From assembly GCA_020720185.1 (NCBI GenBank), contig DYPB01000055.1:1-14112 (forward strand): 14,112 nucleotides of DNA, in the 5' to 3' direction. Under the pieces are notes generated by a model. It did not search any database and was not told the DNA's origin. It was given only the letters and a program-made list of their open reading frames with translations. Positions 1 through 7,267 of the stretch are shown in pieces; the first letter of the stretch is position 1; every line of letters begins with the position of its first letter. The position numbers were made by a program, and so were the translations under genes. Source of the DNA: Flavobacterium psychrophilum (GTDB lineage: Bacteria; Bacteroidota; Bacteroidia; Flavobacteriales; Flavobacteriaceae).

Positions 1-455
1 AAATAATCAGAATTGTACCAGATTGTTATTTTCTGAAATCGAGATTTCAAAATAAAACTTTTGCAAACAATATTCATAATTTTTTGAGTTTCATTTGTAT
101 CAGACATTTCAAAAAATTCATCGTAAAAACAGTTGCTTTTTTTTGTAATTAAACTGTCAGAGTTTGAATCCCAAGTGTAAATAAGTTTATCTTTTGGATT
201 AAAAACCTCATAAAGTTTCAAATCATCGGTAGCAATTTCTGATTTATATTTATTGTCTTTGTAGAAATATCTTTGCAACAAAAAACCATCTTTTCCATAA
301 TATTCTCGTTGTTTTATTTGCCAAATACTATCAGATATTTGATTCGGATATGGGTTTATCATCTGTATTTTATAGGTTATTGTTCCTTCAAAATTCTGTC
401 CAAATGATGTGAAAAATGTTATAAGTAAAAGCGTAATTAATATTTTAGTATTCAT
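1..455 (-). CDS. Secreted hypothetical protein, GLPGLI/DUF4412-like, 3' end off the window
   Basis: This open frame starts at the ATG at 453-455 and runs off the left edge without a stop, giving 151 N-terminal residues. Residues 1-20 form a signal peptide (MNTKILITLLL, then a phenylalanine-rich stretch ending FTSFGQ), with likely cleavage after the glutamine, so the product should be periplasmic or surface-exposed. The mature part begins NFEGTITYKI and later carries YNPKD-like (FNPKDKLIY) and IMNIVCKSF segments. By eye this pattern resembles the small secreted GLPGLI/DUF4412 proteins common in Flavobacteriia, whose function is unknown. A TAnnTTTG promoter motif lies about 20 nt upstream, so it is probably transcribed separately from ndk. 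The family assignment is tentative; the reading frame and signal peptide are clear. Confidence 0.75.
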   Translation of the reverse strand, partial: MNTKILITLLLITFFTSFGQNFEGTITYKIQMINPYPNQISDSIWQIKQREYYGKDGFLLQRYFYKDNKYKSEIATDDLKLYEVFNPKDKLIYTWDSNSDSLITKKSNCFYDEFFEMSDTNETQKIMNIVCKSFILKSRFQKITIWYNSDY

Positions 456-477
456 AATGTATAACTTTTAAGTTTCT

Positions 478-485
478 CAAAGATA
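478..485 (-). promoter_or_regulatory. Bacteroidota -7 promoter motif for the secreted hypothetical gene
   Basis: Read on the minus strand this is TATCTTTG, an exact match to the Bacteroidota -7 consensus TAnnTTTG. It lies 22 nt before the ATG at 455, so transcription would begin near 472. It overlaps the foot of the ndk terminator. No clear -33 TTTG is visible. Confidence 0.5.
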
Positions 486-529
486 AAAAAAAAACTCATT
501 TCAAATATAATGAAATGAGTTTTTTATCT
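481..529 (-). terminator. Rho-independent terminator of ndk
   Basis: A perfect stem pairs CTCATTTCA (495-503) with TGAAATGAG (511-519) around a 7-nt loop, flanked by A/T runs that extend the stem. On the minus strand the hairpin is followed by ten T residues, the usual form of an intrinsic terminator. It begins 15 nt past the ndk stop codon. The six T residues on the other side could also stop plus-strand transcription, but no plus-strand gene ends here. Confidence 0.85.
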
Positions 530-543
530 TCATGATTTTTTTT

Positions 544-963
544 TTAGAATTGCTCTCTTGTTGCAAAATGGAAAGCACTTTCAATAGCTGCATTTTCATC
601 ACTATCAGAGCCATGAACTGCATTTTCGCCAATAGATGTTGCATAAGCCCTTCTAATTGTGCCTTCTGCAGCTTCTACTGGATTTGTAGCACCAATAAGG
701 GTTCTAAAATCCTCAATTGCATTTTCTTTTTCAAGAATAGCTGCAACAATTGGTCCTCTCGACATAAATTCCACTAATTCACCATAAAAAGGTCTTGCAG
801 CATGAACTTCATAAAAAGCTTTTGCATCAGCAACTGTTAATTGTGTTAATTTTAACGAAATGATTTTAAAACCAGCATTGGTAATCATTGCTAAAATATT
901 TCCGATGTGTCCATTTGCCACTGCATCTGGTTTAATCATTGTAAATGTTCTATTTGTAGCCAT
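544..963 (-). CDS. ndk: Nucleoside diphosphate kinase
   Basis: This cytosolic enzyme transfers the gamma-phosphate of ATP to nucleoside diphosphates through a phosphohistidine intermediate and balances NTP and dNTP pools. The 139-residue length is normal for the family. Near the N-terminus TMIKPDAV carries the phosphate-binding lysine K11, residues 51-62 correspond to the usual YxxH...PFY region, and the C-terminal NAVHGSDS segment holds the phosphorylated histidine H117. The [10 protein letters not shown] stretch is also typical. The gene lies 96 nt downstream of pheT on the same strand but has its own promoter motif and its own terminator, so it is probably a separate unit. The start is fixed by the conserved N-terminus beginning four residues before RTFTMIKPD and by a run of A residues just upstream, as is usual for flavobacterial ribosome-binding regions. 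Confidence 0.97.
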   Translation of the reverse strand: MATNRTFTMIKPDAVANGHIGNILAMITNAGFKIISLKLTQLTVADAKAFYEVHAARPFYGELVEFMSRGPIVAAILEKENAIEDFRTLIGATNPVEAAEGTIRRAYATSIGENAVHGSDSDENAAIESAFHFATREQF

Positions 964-984
964 TTTTTTTATTTTTTATTTTTG

Positions 985-992
985 CAAAAATA
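985..992 (-). promoter_or_regulatory. Bacteroidota -7 promoter motif for ndk
   Basis: On the minus strand this reads TATTTTTG, an exact TAnnTTTG match, placed 21 nt before the ndk start codon. Transcription would start near 979. No convincing -33 element is seen. Confidence 0.5.
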
Positions 993-1059
993 GTTATTTT
1001 TTTTGCTTTTTCACGCACTTTTTTTTATATTTTTATGAAAATGTATTTTAAAAATTCAT

Positions 1060-3483
1060 TTACCTTAAAACTACATTTAATTCTTTCTCTAAATTTTTTT
1101 GTAATTTTATCATTACACCATCAATTTGATCATCGGTTAAAGTTTTTGTATTATCCTGAAGTATAAAACTTAATGCATAAGATTTTTTGCCATTTGGAAG
1201 ATTCTTTCCTTGATAAACATCAAATAAATCAACTTCTTTCAATAAATTTTTTTCTGATTGTTTGGCAATTTTATATATAGACTCAAAAGATACACTTTCA
1301 TCAATTAATAAGGATAAATCCCTTCTAACTTCTTGATATTTAGATATTTCAGTGAATTTTATTTTTAACGAAATTAATTTTAAAATTGCACTCCAATTAA
1401 AATCTGCATAAAAAATCTCTTGTTTAATATCAAAATGTTTTAGAATAGATTTTTTAACTGTTCCAAATTCTACAATAGTATCATTTCCTATTGACAAAGC
1501 CATTCCTTCTGCAAAAACATCGTTTGTAAATGGCTGGTTTTTTGTTTTATCTAAACCTAATCTATTCAAAACGCTAGTTACAAATCCTTTAAACAAAAAG
1601 AAATTGGTTGCTTTTAAAGTATTTGTCCAACTTTCTGCATTCTGATTACCTGTTACAAATAATGATAAATGCTTAATTTCTTCAAATCCAGATAAAAATT
1701 TATGATAAGTTTTCCCAAATTCAAATAATTTTAAATCGTCATTTCTTCTGTTTATATTGTATGAAACGGCTTCAAGTCCAGAAAATAAAAGTGATTGACG
1801 CATCGTTGCTAAATCATTACTTAATGGGTTTAGCATCGTTACATTATTACTTTCTTTTAAATTTTCAGATAATTTTATACAATCAGCAGTTGTTAATGAA
1901 TTTGCCATCATTTCATTAAAACCATTGCCTGTTAATAAGTTAGCAATAATGTTTTGAATTTTGTAATCTTCATTTCGTGCTGAATTTACAACAGTTGCAT
2001 TTAATTTTTTACTAAACTTAATGTTGTTGTAGCCGTAAACTCTTAAAATCTCTTCAATAACATCAACTTCTCTTCGCACATCTACTCTATATGAGGGAAT
2101 TATTAATCCTAATCCTGCATCTGTAACGGTATTTACTTTTATTTCTAATGAGGATAGAATGTTTTTAATACTATCTTTTGAAAGACTTTCTCCAATTAAT
2201 TTTTCGGTTTTTTCAAAATTTAAAAAAACAGGAAAATCTTCTATCTTATTTGAATAAATATCAACAATATCCGAAGTAATTTCGCCAGCAGCAATTTCTT
2301 GTATCAAAAGTGCAGCTCTTTTTAGGGCATATTGTGTAATATTTGAATCCACACCTCTTTCAAATCGAAAGGAAGCATCTGTATTTAAACCATGTCTTTT
2401 TGCTGATTTTCTTATACTTACAGGATTAAAATAGGCACTTTCCAAAAATATTGAAGTTGTACTCTCTGTAATCCCAGAATTTTTTCCTCCAAAAACCCCA
2501 GCGATACACAGCGGTTTGACATCATCACAAATCATTAAATCTTCTTCGTGCAATGTTCGTTCTGTATCATCAAGTGTCGTAAATTTTGTTCCTGCGACAA
2601 GAGTTTTAACACTTATTTTCCCTACAATTTTTGATGCGTCAAAAGCATGCAATGGTTGCCCCAAATCGTGTAAAACAAAATTTGTGGCATCGACAATATT
2701 GTTAATCGGCTTTAAACCAATGGCTTTTAATCTATTTTGCAACCATTCTGGTGATGGTTTTACTTCAATTCCAGAAATGGTAACACCACAATATCGAGGA
2801 CAAAGTTCTTTATTTTCAACCTCAACATCAATTTTTAAGGTTCGCTTGTCTATCTTAAAACTACTTACCGATGGCGTAATTAATTCTAAGTTAATTTTTC
2901 GCTGCATCAATCCAGCACGCAAATCTCGGGCTACACCCATGTGGCTCATAGCATCAGCACGATTTGGGGTTAAGCCTATTTCAAAAACTTCGTCATTTTC
3001 TATATTAAAAACTGTAGAAATTAATGTTCCTGCTTTTAGTTTTTCGTCAAGAATCATAATACCTTCATGGTTTGTACCAAGTCCTAATTCATCTTCAGCA
3101 CAAATCATTCCGAAACTTTCTATATCCCGAATTTTACCCTTTTTAATTTGAAATGACTTTCCTTCGGCATCATATAATGTAGTACCAATGGTTGCTACTG
3201 GCACTTTTTGCCCTATGCCTACATTACTGGCACCACACACAATTTGCAAGGCAGGGTTTCCATCTCCCAAATCAACTGTTGTAACTTTTAACTTATCGGC
3301 ATTCGGATGTTTATTGCACGACAAAATATGCCCTACAACTACACCTTCCAAGCCACCTCTTACGGATTGATATTTTTCGACAACCTCTACTTCAAGACCT
3401 AAATCTGTAAGCACTTCTGCAGTTTCTTCTGATTTTAAATCAATTTTTATGAATTGTTTTAACCAATTATATGATATTTTCAT
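1060..3483 (-). CDS. pheT: Phenylalanine-tRNA ligase beta subunit
   Basis: This is the beta chain of the alpha2-beta2 class II synthetase that charges tRNA-Phe. The beta chain binds tRNA and carries the editing site, while the catalytic alpha chain (pheS) is not in this window. The 807 residues follow the bacterial domain order: the N-terminal KISYNWLKQFI start, an OB-fold tRNA-binding domain at roughly 40-150, B3/B4 editing region at about 210-385 with QPLHAFDASKI near 276 and FRFERGVD near 372, B5 at about 405-475, a synthetase-like core, and a C-terminal anticodon-binding FDX-ACB domain from about 714 (YQEVRRDLSLLID). Length and architecture are complete. The canonical N-terminus fixes the start. 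The upstream region is unusual because a probable dispersed repeat ends 5 nt before the ATG, and no TAnnTTTG promoter is visible in the gap. It may be read through from the isomerase gene 119 nt upstream. Confidence 0.97.
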   Translation of the reverse strand: MKISYNWLKQFIKIDLKSEETAEVLTDLGLEVEVVEKYQSVRGGLEGVVVGHILSCNKHPNADKLKVTTVDLGDGNPALQIVCGASNVGIGQKVPVATIGTTLYDAEGKSFQIKKGKIRDIESFGMICAEDELGLGTNHEGIMILDEKLKAGTLISTVFNIENDEVFEIGLTPNRADAMSHMGVARDLRAGLMQRKINLELITPSVSSFKIDKRTLKIDVEVENKELCPRYCGVTISGIEVKPSPEWLQNRLKAIGLKPINNIVDATNFVLHDLGQPLHAFDASKIVGKISVKTLVAGTKFTTLDDTERTLHEEDLMICDDVKPLCIAGVFGGKNSGITESTTSIFLESAYFNPVSIRKSAKRHGLNTDASFRFERGVDSNITQYALKRAALLIQEIAAGEITSDIVDIYSNKIEDFPVFLNFEKTEKLIGESLSKDSIKNILSSLEIKVNTVTDAGLGLIIPSYRVDVRREVDVIEEILRVYGYNNIKFSKKLNATVVNSARNEDYKIQNIIANLLTGNGFNEMMANSLTTADCIKLSENLKESNNVTMLNPLSNDLATMRQSLLFSGLEAVSYNINRRNDDLKLFEFGKTYHKFLSGFEEIKHLSLFVTGNQNAESWTNTLKATNFFLFKGFVTSVLNRLGLDKTKNQPFTNDVFAEGMALSIGNDTIVEFGTVKKSILKHFDIKQEIFYADFNWSAILKLISLKIKFTEISKYQEVRRDLSLLIDESVSFESIYKIAKQSEKNLLKEVDLFDVYQGKNLPNGKKSYALSFILQDNTKTLTDDQIDGVMIKLQKNLEKELNVVLR

Positions 3484-3488
3484 TTTTC

Positions 3489-3513
3489 TGTCATTGTGAG
3501 GAACGAAGCAATC
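3489..3513. repeat. Probable dispersed repeat fragment abutting pheT
   Basis: The stretch containing TTGTGAGGAACGAAGCAATC closely resembles a short repeat (TTGCGAGGAACGAAGCAATC) that I recall occurring many times in Bacteroidota and some other bacterial genomes. It is present once in this window, so its repetitive nature cannot be shown here and rests on recognition. On the minus strand it ends 5 nt before the pheT ATG and therefore forms the immediate leader of that gene. Confidence 0.45.
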
Positions 3514-3541
3514 ATTTCCTCTAATTTTGTATTATATCCTT

Positions 3542-3570
3542 GAACGCTGATGAGACGGATTAAGCGAATT
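3542..3570. repeat. Probable second dispersed repeat fragment
   Basis: This stretch, with GAACGCTGATGAGACGGATT followed by AAGCGAATT, resembles a degenerate copy of another flavobacterial intergenic repeat whose reverse reading contains AATCCGTCTCATCAGCGTTC. It is more GC-rich than the surrounding intergenic DNA. Only one copy is in the window, so the call rests on recognition. Confidence 0.4.
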
Positions 3571-3602
3571 TTTCAATCAACCCACATCTCATTTCTCATA
3601 AC

Positions 3603-4535
3603 TTATTTAACCTCCATCAACTCCACATCAAAAATCAAAGTAGCGTTTGGCGGAATTGCTCCTCCAGCACCTCTTGAACCATATCCTAAATGAGACGGAA
3701 TAACAAATCGAGCTTTATCGCCAACCTGTAATAATGCAATTCCTTCATCCCAACCTTCAATCACATTGCCTTGTCCCAACGGAAATTCAATTGGTTTTTT
3801 TCTTGGAATCGAACTGTCAAAAACCTTTCCATCCTCCAATTGACCAGTATAATGCACCGAAACAATTTTTCCGTTTTCCGCTTTTTTACCACCTCCTTTT
3901 TGAATCATTTTATACCTCAGACCACTTTCCGTTTTGTCAAAACCAGCCGCCAAAACTTCCATTTTTGCCTCAGCATCTGCCTTCATTTGAGCATCTCTTT
4001 TGTTTCTGGCTCCTTTAAATGTTATAAAAGCCTCAATCGCATTCCAGTTTTTTGCCTCATCTCCAACTCGCACAATTTCTAATGTTTCCAAAACATCTCC
4101 TTGACCAACCGAATCAACAACATCCTGACCCTCAACAACATAACCAAAAACGGTATGCTTATTATCCAACCAATCAGTTGGAATATGTGTAATAAAAAAC
4201 TGACTTCCATTGCTTGCTGGACCAGAATTTGCCATACTCAAAACTCCAGGTCGATTGTGCTTTAAACTAGGGTGAAACTCATCGTCAAAACTATATCCTG
4301 GTCCACCAGTTCCTGTACCTTGTGGGCAACCACCTTGAATCATAAAATCAGGAATTACTCGATGAAACTTTAAGCCATCATAATATTTTTGCCCTTGTGG
4401 TTTAACCTTATTTTCAAGATTTCCTTCAGCCAACGCTACAAAATTCCCAACCGTTCCTGGTGTTAAATCGTGCGTTAGTTTTACTAAAATTGAACCTCTT
4501 GTGGTATTAAATTTTGCGTATAATCCGTTTTCCAT
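3603..4535 (-). CDS. Bifunctional peptidyl-prolyl isomerase, cyclophilin-FKBP fusion
   Basis: This protein should catalyse cis-trans isomerisation of prolyl bonds and assist folding. It joins two unrelated isomerase folds. Residues 5-160 are a cyclophilin: [13 protein letters not shown] (57-69) with the catalytic arginine R59, [16 protein letters not shown] (101-116) and [10 protein letters not shown] (122-131). A charged, Ala/Lys/Glu-rich and probably helical linker covers about 160-205. Residues 205-310 are an FKBP domain: VHYTG (227-231), FDSS (239-242), VIEGWDEG (258-265), then [24 protein letters not shown]. Both active-site sets look intact. No signal peptide or lipobox is present, so it is probably cytosolic, whereas many Bacteroidota FKBPs are exported. 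A promoter motif lies 26 nt upstream. It precedes pheT on the same strand by 119 nt with no visible terminator between them. Confidence 0.93.
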   Translation of the reverse strand: MENGLYAKFNTTRGSILVKLTHDLTPGTVGNFVALAEGNLENKVKPQGQKYYDGLKFHRVIPDFMIQGGCPQGTGTGGPGYSFDDEFHPSLKHNRPGVLSMANSGPASNGSQFFITHIPTDWLDNKHTVFGYVVEGQDVVDSVGQGDVLETLEIVRVGDEAKNWNAIEAFITFKGARNKRDAQMKADAEAKMEVLAAGFDKTESGLRYKMIQKGGGKKAENGKIVSVHYTGQLEDGKVFDSSIPRKKPIEFPLGQGNVIEGWDEGIALLQVGDKARFVIPSHLGYGSRGAGGAIPPNATLIFDVELMEVK

Positions 4536-4560
4536 TAGATATTATTTTTATAATTTTTTG

Positions 4561-4568
4561 CAAATTTA
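4561..4568 (-). promoter_or_regulatory. Bacteroidota -7 promoter motif for the isomerase gene
   Basis: On the minus strand this is TAAATTTG, an exact TAnnTTTG match, 25 nt before the isomerase start codon. Transcription would begin near 4555. It lies back-to-back with a plus-strand copy of the same motif at 4582-4589. Confidence 0.5.
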
Positions 4569-4581
4569 CGAATATTTTTTG

Positions 4582-4589
4582 TAATTTTG
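4582..4589 (+). promoter_or_regulatory. Possible -7 promoter motif for the DUF1569 gene
   Basis: TAATTTTG matches TAnnTTTG on the plus strand. If used, transcription would start near 4595 and make a leader of about 140 nt that includes the folded element at 4620-4693 before the DUF1569 gene. The long distance to the start codon makes this less certain than the other promoter calls. Confidence 0.35.
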
Positions 4590-4619
4590 TAGCATAACAT
4601 TTGGCATTTTTATAAAGAT

Positions 4620-4693
4620 AGTTCCCGCCATCCACTATATCTTTTTTCTGCCTTTTTAAGCCAAAAAAAAGGATATCGTTTCTGTCGGGGCTA
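4620..4693. ncRNA. Structured intergenic element, possibly Flavo-1-like
   Basis: The sequence can fold: ATATC (4637-4641) pairs with GATAT (4672-4676), extended inward by a T6/A8 pairing, and CCCG near 4624 pairs with CGGG near 4686 as an outer stem. Its layout (TTCCCGCCATCC, then ATATCTTTTT, a variable loop, AAAAAGGATAT and GTCGGGGCTAAA) resembles a structured motif I recall at many flavobacterial intergenic sites, possibly the Rfam Flavo-1 RNA. That identification is from memory and unverified. On the plus strand it would sit in the leader of the DUF1569 gene. On the minus strand it would sit upstream of the isomerase promoter. Which strand is functional cannot be decided from one copy. Confidence 0.45.
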
Positions 4694-4737
4694 AACAATA
4701 AAAGATATTGAAAATTTAATAAGATTAAAAAAAATCA

Positions 4738-5184
4738 ATGAACAATTCCATTTTCAACCTAACAGACAATCAATTAATGATTGACCGAATCAACAAATTG
4801 ACTCCAAATTCACCAGCAAAATGGGGTAAAATGACAACAACACAAATGCTTAGACATTGCAATGCAGCCGTCGAAGTTGCTTTTGCGGAAAGAACAATGA
4901 AAATTAATTTTTTTATGAAATTATTAGGAAAAATGCTAAAGAACAAAGTATTCAACTCTGATTTTAAACGAAACAGTCCAACAGCACCAGAATTAATTTT
5001 CACGGATTCGTATGATTTTGAAACCGCAAAAAAAGAATTGATTACTAATTTTACTAAATTTGCAGAAGGACATTCATCAATAAAAGATTTTGACCATCCA
5101 TTTTGGGGAAAAATGAACTACGATGATTGGAACAAATTGATGTGGAGGCATTTAGACCATCATTTAATTCAATTTGGAGTTTAA
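4738..5184 (+). CDS. DUF1569 family protein, DinB-like fold
   Basis: This 148-residue cytosolic protein shows the DUF1569 pattern: an N-terminal INKLTPNSPAKWGKMTTTQM segment followed by H40, and a C-terminal HPFWGKM...WNKLMWRHLDHHLIQFGV. DUF1569 belongs to the DinB/YfiT four-helix metalloprotein group. The probable metal ligands are H40 together with H138 and H142 (HxxxH), all present. Members of this group include thiol-dependent transferases, but DUF1569 itself has no established reaction, so none is assigned. The gene is followed 86 nt later by trmD on the same strand; the gap carries an AT-rich inverted repeat but no T-tract terminator, so partial read-through is possible. The start is the first ATG of the frame and is preceded by an A-rich tract. 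Confidence 0.88.
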   Translation: MNNSIFNLTDNQLMIDRINKLTPNSPAKWGKMTTTQMLRHCNAAVEVAFAERTMKINFFMKLLGKMLKNKVFNSDFKRNSPTAPELIFTDSYDFETAKKELITNFTKFAEGHSSIKDFDHPFWGKMNYDDWNKLMWRHLDHHLIQFGV

Positions 5185-5186
5185 AA

Positions 5187-5222
5187 ATTATCGGAATAAT
5201 AAATATTCGATTAATTGATAAT
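5187..5222. repeat. Nested AT-rich inverted repeat after the DUF1569 gene
   Basis: ATTATC (5187-5192) pairs with GATAAT (5217-5222), and inside it GAATA (5194-5198) pairs with TATTC (5204-5208). The stem begins 2 nt past the stop codon. It lacks a following T-run and is weak, so it may be a poor terminator or a 3'-end stabilising hairpin, or chance in AT-rich DNA. Confidence 0.3.
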
Positions 5223-5270
5223 ATTAAAAACATCTTCTAAAGCCCTATATTTCTTTAAATTAAAACCTCA

Positions 5271-5951
5271 ATGCGAATAGATATTATTACCCTGTTGCCA
5301 GAAATGCTACGAAGTCCGTTTGAGGCTTCTATAATGAAACGAGCCATAGACAAAGGTTTGGTAGAGGTTTACTTTCATAATCTACGAGATTACACAAAAA
5401 ACAAACAAAAATCTGTTGATGATTATCCTTATGGCGGAGGTGCAGGAATGGTTATGAATATTCAACCCATTGATGATTGTATTTCGTTTTTGAAATCAGA
5501 AAGAGAATATGACCATATTATATATATGACTCCAGACGGCGAAACCTTAAATCAGAAAATGGCAAATAGCCTGTCATTATGTGGCAATTTGATAATACTT
5601 TGTGGACATTACAAAGGTGTAGATCAAAGAGTTAGGGATTATTTTATAACCAAAGAAATATCAATAGGAGATTATGTTTTGAGTGGTGGTGAACTTGGGG
5701 CATTAGTACTTTCAGATGCCATAATCCGCTTAATACCAGGAGTCTTGAGCGATGAAACATCAGCATTAACAGATAGTTTTCAGGACGATTTGCTTTCGCC
5801 TCCAATCTATACTCGCCCAGCAGATTATAAAGGTTGGAAGGTTCCAAAAATTTTAACCAGCGGACATTTTGCTAAAATTGATAAATGGCGAGAAGAAATG
5901 GCAATTGAACACACAAAAAACCGCCGTCCTGATTTATTAGCTTCAAAATAA
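5271..5951 (+). CDS. trmD: tRNA (guanine-37-N1)-methyltransferase
   Basis: TrmD methylates G37 next to the anticodon using S-adenosylmethionine, preventing +1 frameshifting. It is an essential SPOUT-class homodimer with a trefoil knot. The 226 residues begin with [12 protein letters not shown] and carry [11 protein letters not shown] (52-62), [13 protein letters not shown] (109-121) and [12 protein letters not shown] (132-143), which build the cofactor-binding knot. A C-terminal tRNA-binding part contains [13 protein letters not shown] and [14 protein letters not shown]168, in TDSF, matches the catalytic aspartate position of the family. The length is slightly short but normal for Bacteroidota. 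A near-consensus TATATTTC at 5246-5253 could be its promoter. In many bacteria trmD is followed directly by rplS; here a deiminase-family gene separates them. Confidence 0.97.
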   Translation: MRIDIITLLPEMLRSPFEASIMKRAIDKGLVEVYFHNLRDYTKNKQKSVDDYPYGGGAGMVMNIQPIDDCISFLKSEREYDHIIYMTPDGETLNQKMANSLSLCGNLIILCGHYKGVDQRVRDYFITKEISIGDYVLSGGELGALVLSDAIIRLIPGVLSDETSALTDSFQDDLLSPPIYTRPADYKGWKVPKILTSGHFAKIDKWREEMAIEHTKNRRPDLLASK

Positions 5952-6000
5952 ATTTGTGCAATTTATTTTGGCATTGAATTTCTTATTAAATAAAAAAACA

Positions 6001-6029
6001 TTGTAAAAGATAAATTTTATTTATCTTTG
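6001..6029 (+). promoter_or_regulatory. Promoter of the deiminase-family gene
   Basis: TATCTTTG at 6022-6029 is an exact TAnnTTTG match, and TTG at 6001-6003 lies 18 nt upstream as a plausible -33 element. Transcription would start near 6035. This leaves only about 9 nt before the ATG at 6044 but about 27 nt before the ATG at 6062, which favours the second start. Confidence 0.55.
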
Positions 6030-6043
6030 TAAATATTATTTTA

Positions 6044-7201
6044 ATGAAAAATAAAATTATTATGAAAAAAATATTATTGCTATTAATTTTAGCAACTACA
6101 GTAGTTTGGTCTCAAAATGATAAATCTATAAAAAGAGGCAAATCATCAGCGGCTGGAGTAATTTATACTATTACAAATGAGGATGAACCACACGATGCCA
6201 CTTGGTTGCAATGGCCACATCAATATCAATATGGAGCTATTTATAGCAAGCGATTAGACGCCACTTGGGTAGAAATGACGGCAGCATTAGCAAATAGTGA
6301 GAGAGTAAATATAATAGTTTACGATGAAACTGAAAAAGTTAGAATTGCAGATATGCTTAAAACTTCCAATGTTGCTATGACTAATGTGTCTTTAAAAATT
6401 ATGACAACCGATGATTGTTGGATTCGTGATAATGGACCCTTCTATGTAAGAAATAAAAATGGTGATTTAACCCTTGAAGATTGGGGTTTTAATGCTTGGG
6501 GAAAAAAAGCAAAATTTACAAATTGTGATCAAATTCCAGCAAAGATAGCAACAGATCAAGCGTTGCCGTTAATTGATTTGAGTGCAGTACTTACTATTGA
6601 AAATTCATCAATTCAAATGGACGGTTTTGGAACAATGATGGCTACAAAGAGTTCTATTTTGAATAACAATAGAAATAATGGAAAAAATCAATCCCAAGTA
6701 GAACAAATCTTGAAAAAAAATATTGGAGCAACACATTTTATATGGTTAAAAGGTTCTTCAAATGTTGATAATACGGATTTTCATATTGATTCATTTGCAC
6801 GATTTGCAAACGACAGTACAATTGTAACAATGGATGATGAAGATTTGATGGAGTGGAAAGTTACAGAAACAGATATTGAAGTTATTAATAATGCTACAAA
6901 TGAAATTGGAAAACCATATACATTTTTGAAACTGCCATTAACAAAAAAATCAATCATTACAGCTTATGGTAAAAATTTGGGATACAAAGGAAGCTATCTA
7001 AGTTATTATGTTGCAAATACAGTAGTTTTAGTCCCTAATTTTAACGATGATAACGATACTGTTGCGAATGATTTAATCCAAAAACTATATCCAAACAGAA
7101 AAGTTATAGGTATTGATATAAGAAATTTATTTGCAACAGGAGCATCAATTCACAATGTATGTAGAGAGCAACCGAAAAAAAACTTGATAGAAAGTAAATA
7201 A
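6044..7201 (+). CDS. Secreted agmatine deiminase-family (GME) protein with altered active site
   Basis: The protein belongs to the agmatine deiminase/Porphyromonas-type peptidylarginine deiminase family, whose members hydrolyse guanidino groups through a cysteine nucleophile. An N-terminal signal peptide ends VVWSQ, implying export; agmatine deiminases of other bacteria are usually cytosolic. Family landmarks (numbered from 6044) are EPHDATWLQWPH near 48-59, WIRDNGPFYV (126-135), IENSSIQMDG (185-194), TDFHIDSFARF (244-254) and GASIHNVCREQP (366-377). By eye the usual EGGS has become ENSS, the glycine before the catalytic histidine has become F246, and the position of the nucleophilic cysteine (GGGIHC in relatives) is N371, with C373 two residues on. 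Activity and substrate are therefore uncertain. The ATG at 6062 is a strong alternative start, giving a shorter signal peptide and a better leader. It sits alone between trmD and rplS with its own promoter. Confidence 0.88.
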   Translation: MKNKIIMKKILLLLILATTVVWSQNDKSIKRGKSSAAGVIYTITNEDEPHDATWLQWPHQYQYGAIYSKRLDATWVEMTAALANSERVNIIVYDETEKVRIADMLKTSNVAMTNVSLKIMTTDDCWIRDNGPFYVRNKNGDLTLEDWGFNAWGKKAKFTNCDQIPAKIATDQALPLIDLSAVLTIENSSIQMDGFGTMMATKSSILNNNRNNGKNQSQVEQILKKNIGATHFIWLKGSSNVDNTDFHIDSFARFANDSTIVTMDDEDLMEWKVTETDIEVINNATNEIGKPYTFLKLPLTKKSIITAYGKNLGYKGSYLSYYVANTVVLVPNFNDDNDTVANDLIQKLYPNRKVIGIDIRNLFATGASIHNVCREQPKKNLIESK

Positions 7202-7216
7202 ATTAAAAATATTCAT

Positions 7217-7224
7217 TACATTTG
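7217..7224 (+). promoter_or_regulatory. Bacteroidota -7 promoter motif for rplS
   Basis: TACATTTG is an exact TAnnTTTG match. Transcription would begin near 7230 and give a leader of roughly 68 nt before the rplS ATG, long enough to hold the hairpin described at 7240-7267. Confidence 0.55.
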
Positions 7225-7239
7225 CACCCGAATTTAGAC

Positions 7240-7267
7240 TAACCTCTGACGAGAATCGTGAATGTTA
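7240..7267 (+). promoter_or_regulatory. Candidate ribosomal-protein leader hairpin of rplS
   Basis: In the rplS leader, ACGA (7249-7252) pairs with TCGT (7256-7259) around a GAA loop, and TAAC (7240-7243) pairs with GTTA (7264-7267), leaving an asymmetric internal loop. The stretch is more GC-rich than the surrounding leader. I recall that a flavobacterial L19 leader motif has been proposed as an autoregulatory element bound by L19. Whether this is it needs a covariance search. Confidence 0.4.

Noticed and set aside
153..175. A TTTGAATCC string recalling a tRNA T-loop
   Set aside because: No acceptor or anticodon stems surround it, and it lies within the secreted hypothetical gene.
964..1059. 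A terminator for pheT in the pheT-ndk gap
   Set aside because: The gap is mostly A/T runs with no stable stem followed by a T-run on the minus strand, so some pheT transcripts may continue into ndk.
2516..3151. A 211-codon plus-strand open frame, serine-rich
   Set aside because: It is antisense to the conserved editing domain region of pheT, and its composition is that of a complementary-strand shadow.
4507..4698. A 63-codon minus-strand open frame between the isomerase gene and the DUF1569 gene
   Set aside because: It overlaps the isomerase start, runs through the promoter motifs and the folded element, and has no recognisable protein features; AT-rich low-complexity codons suggest chance.
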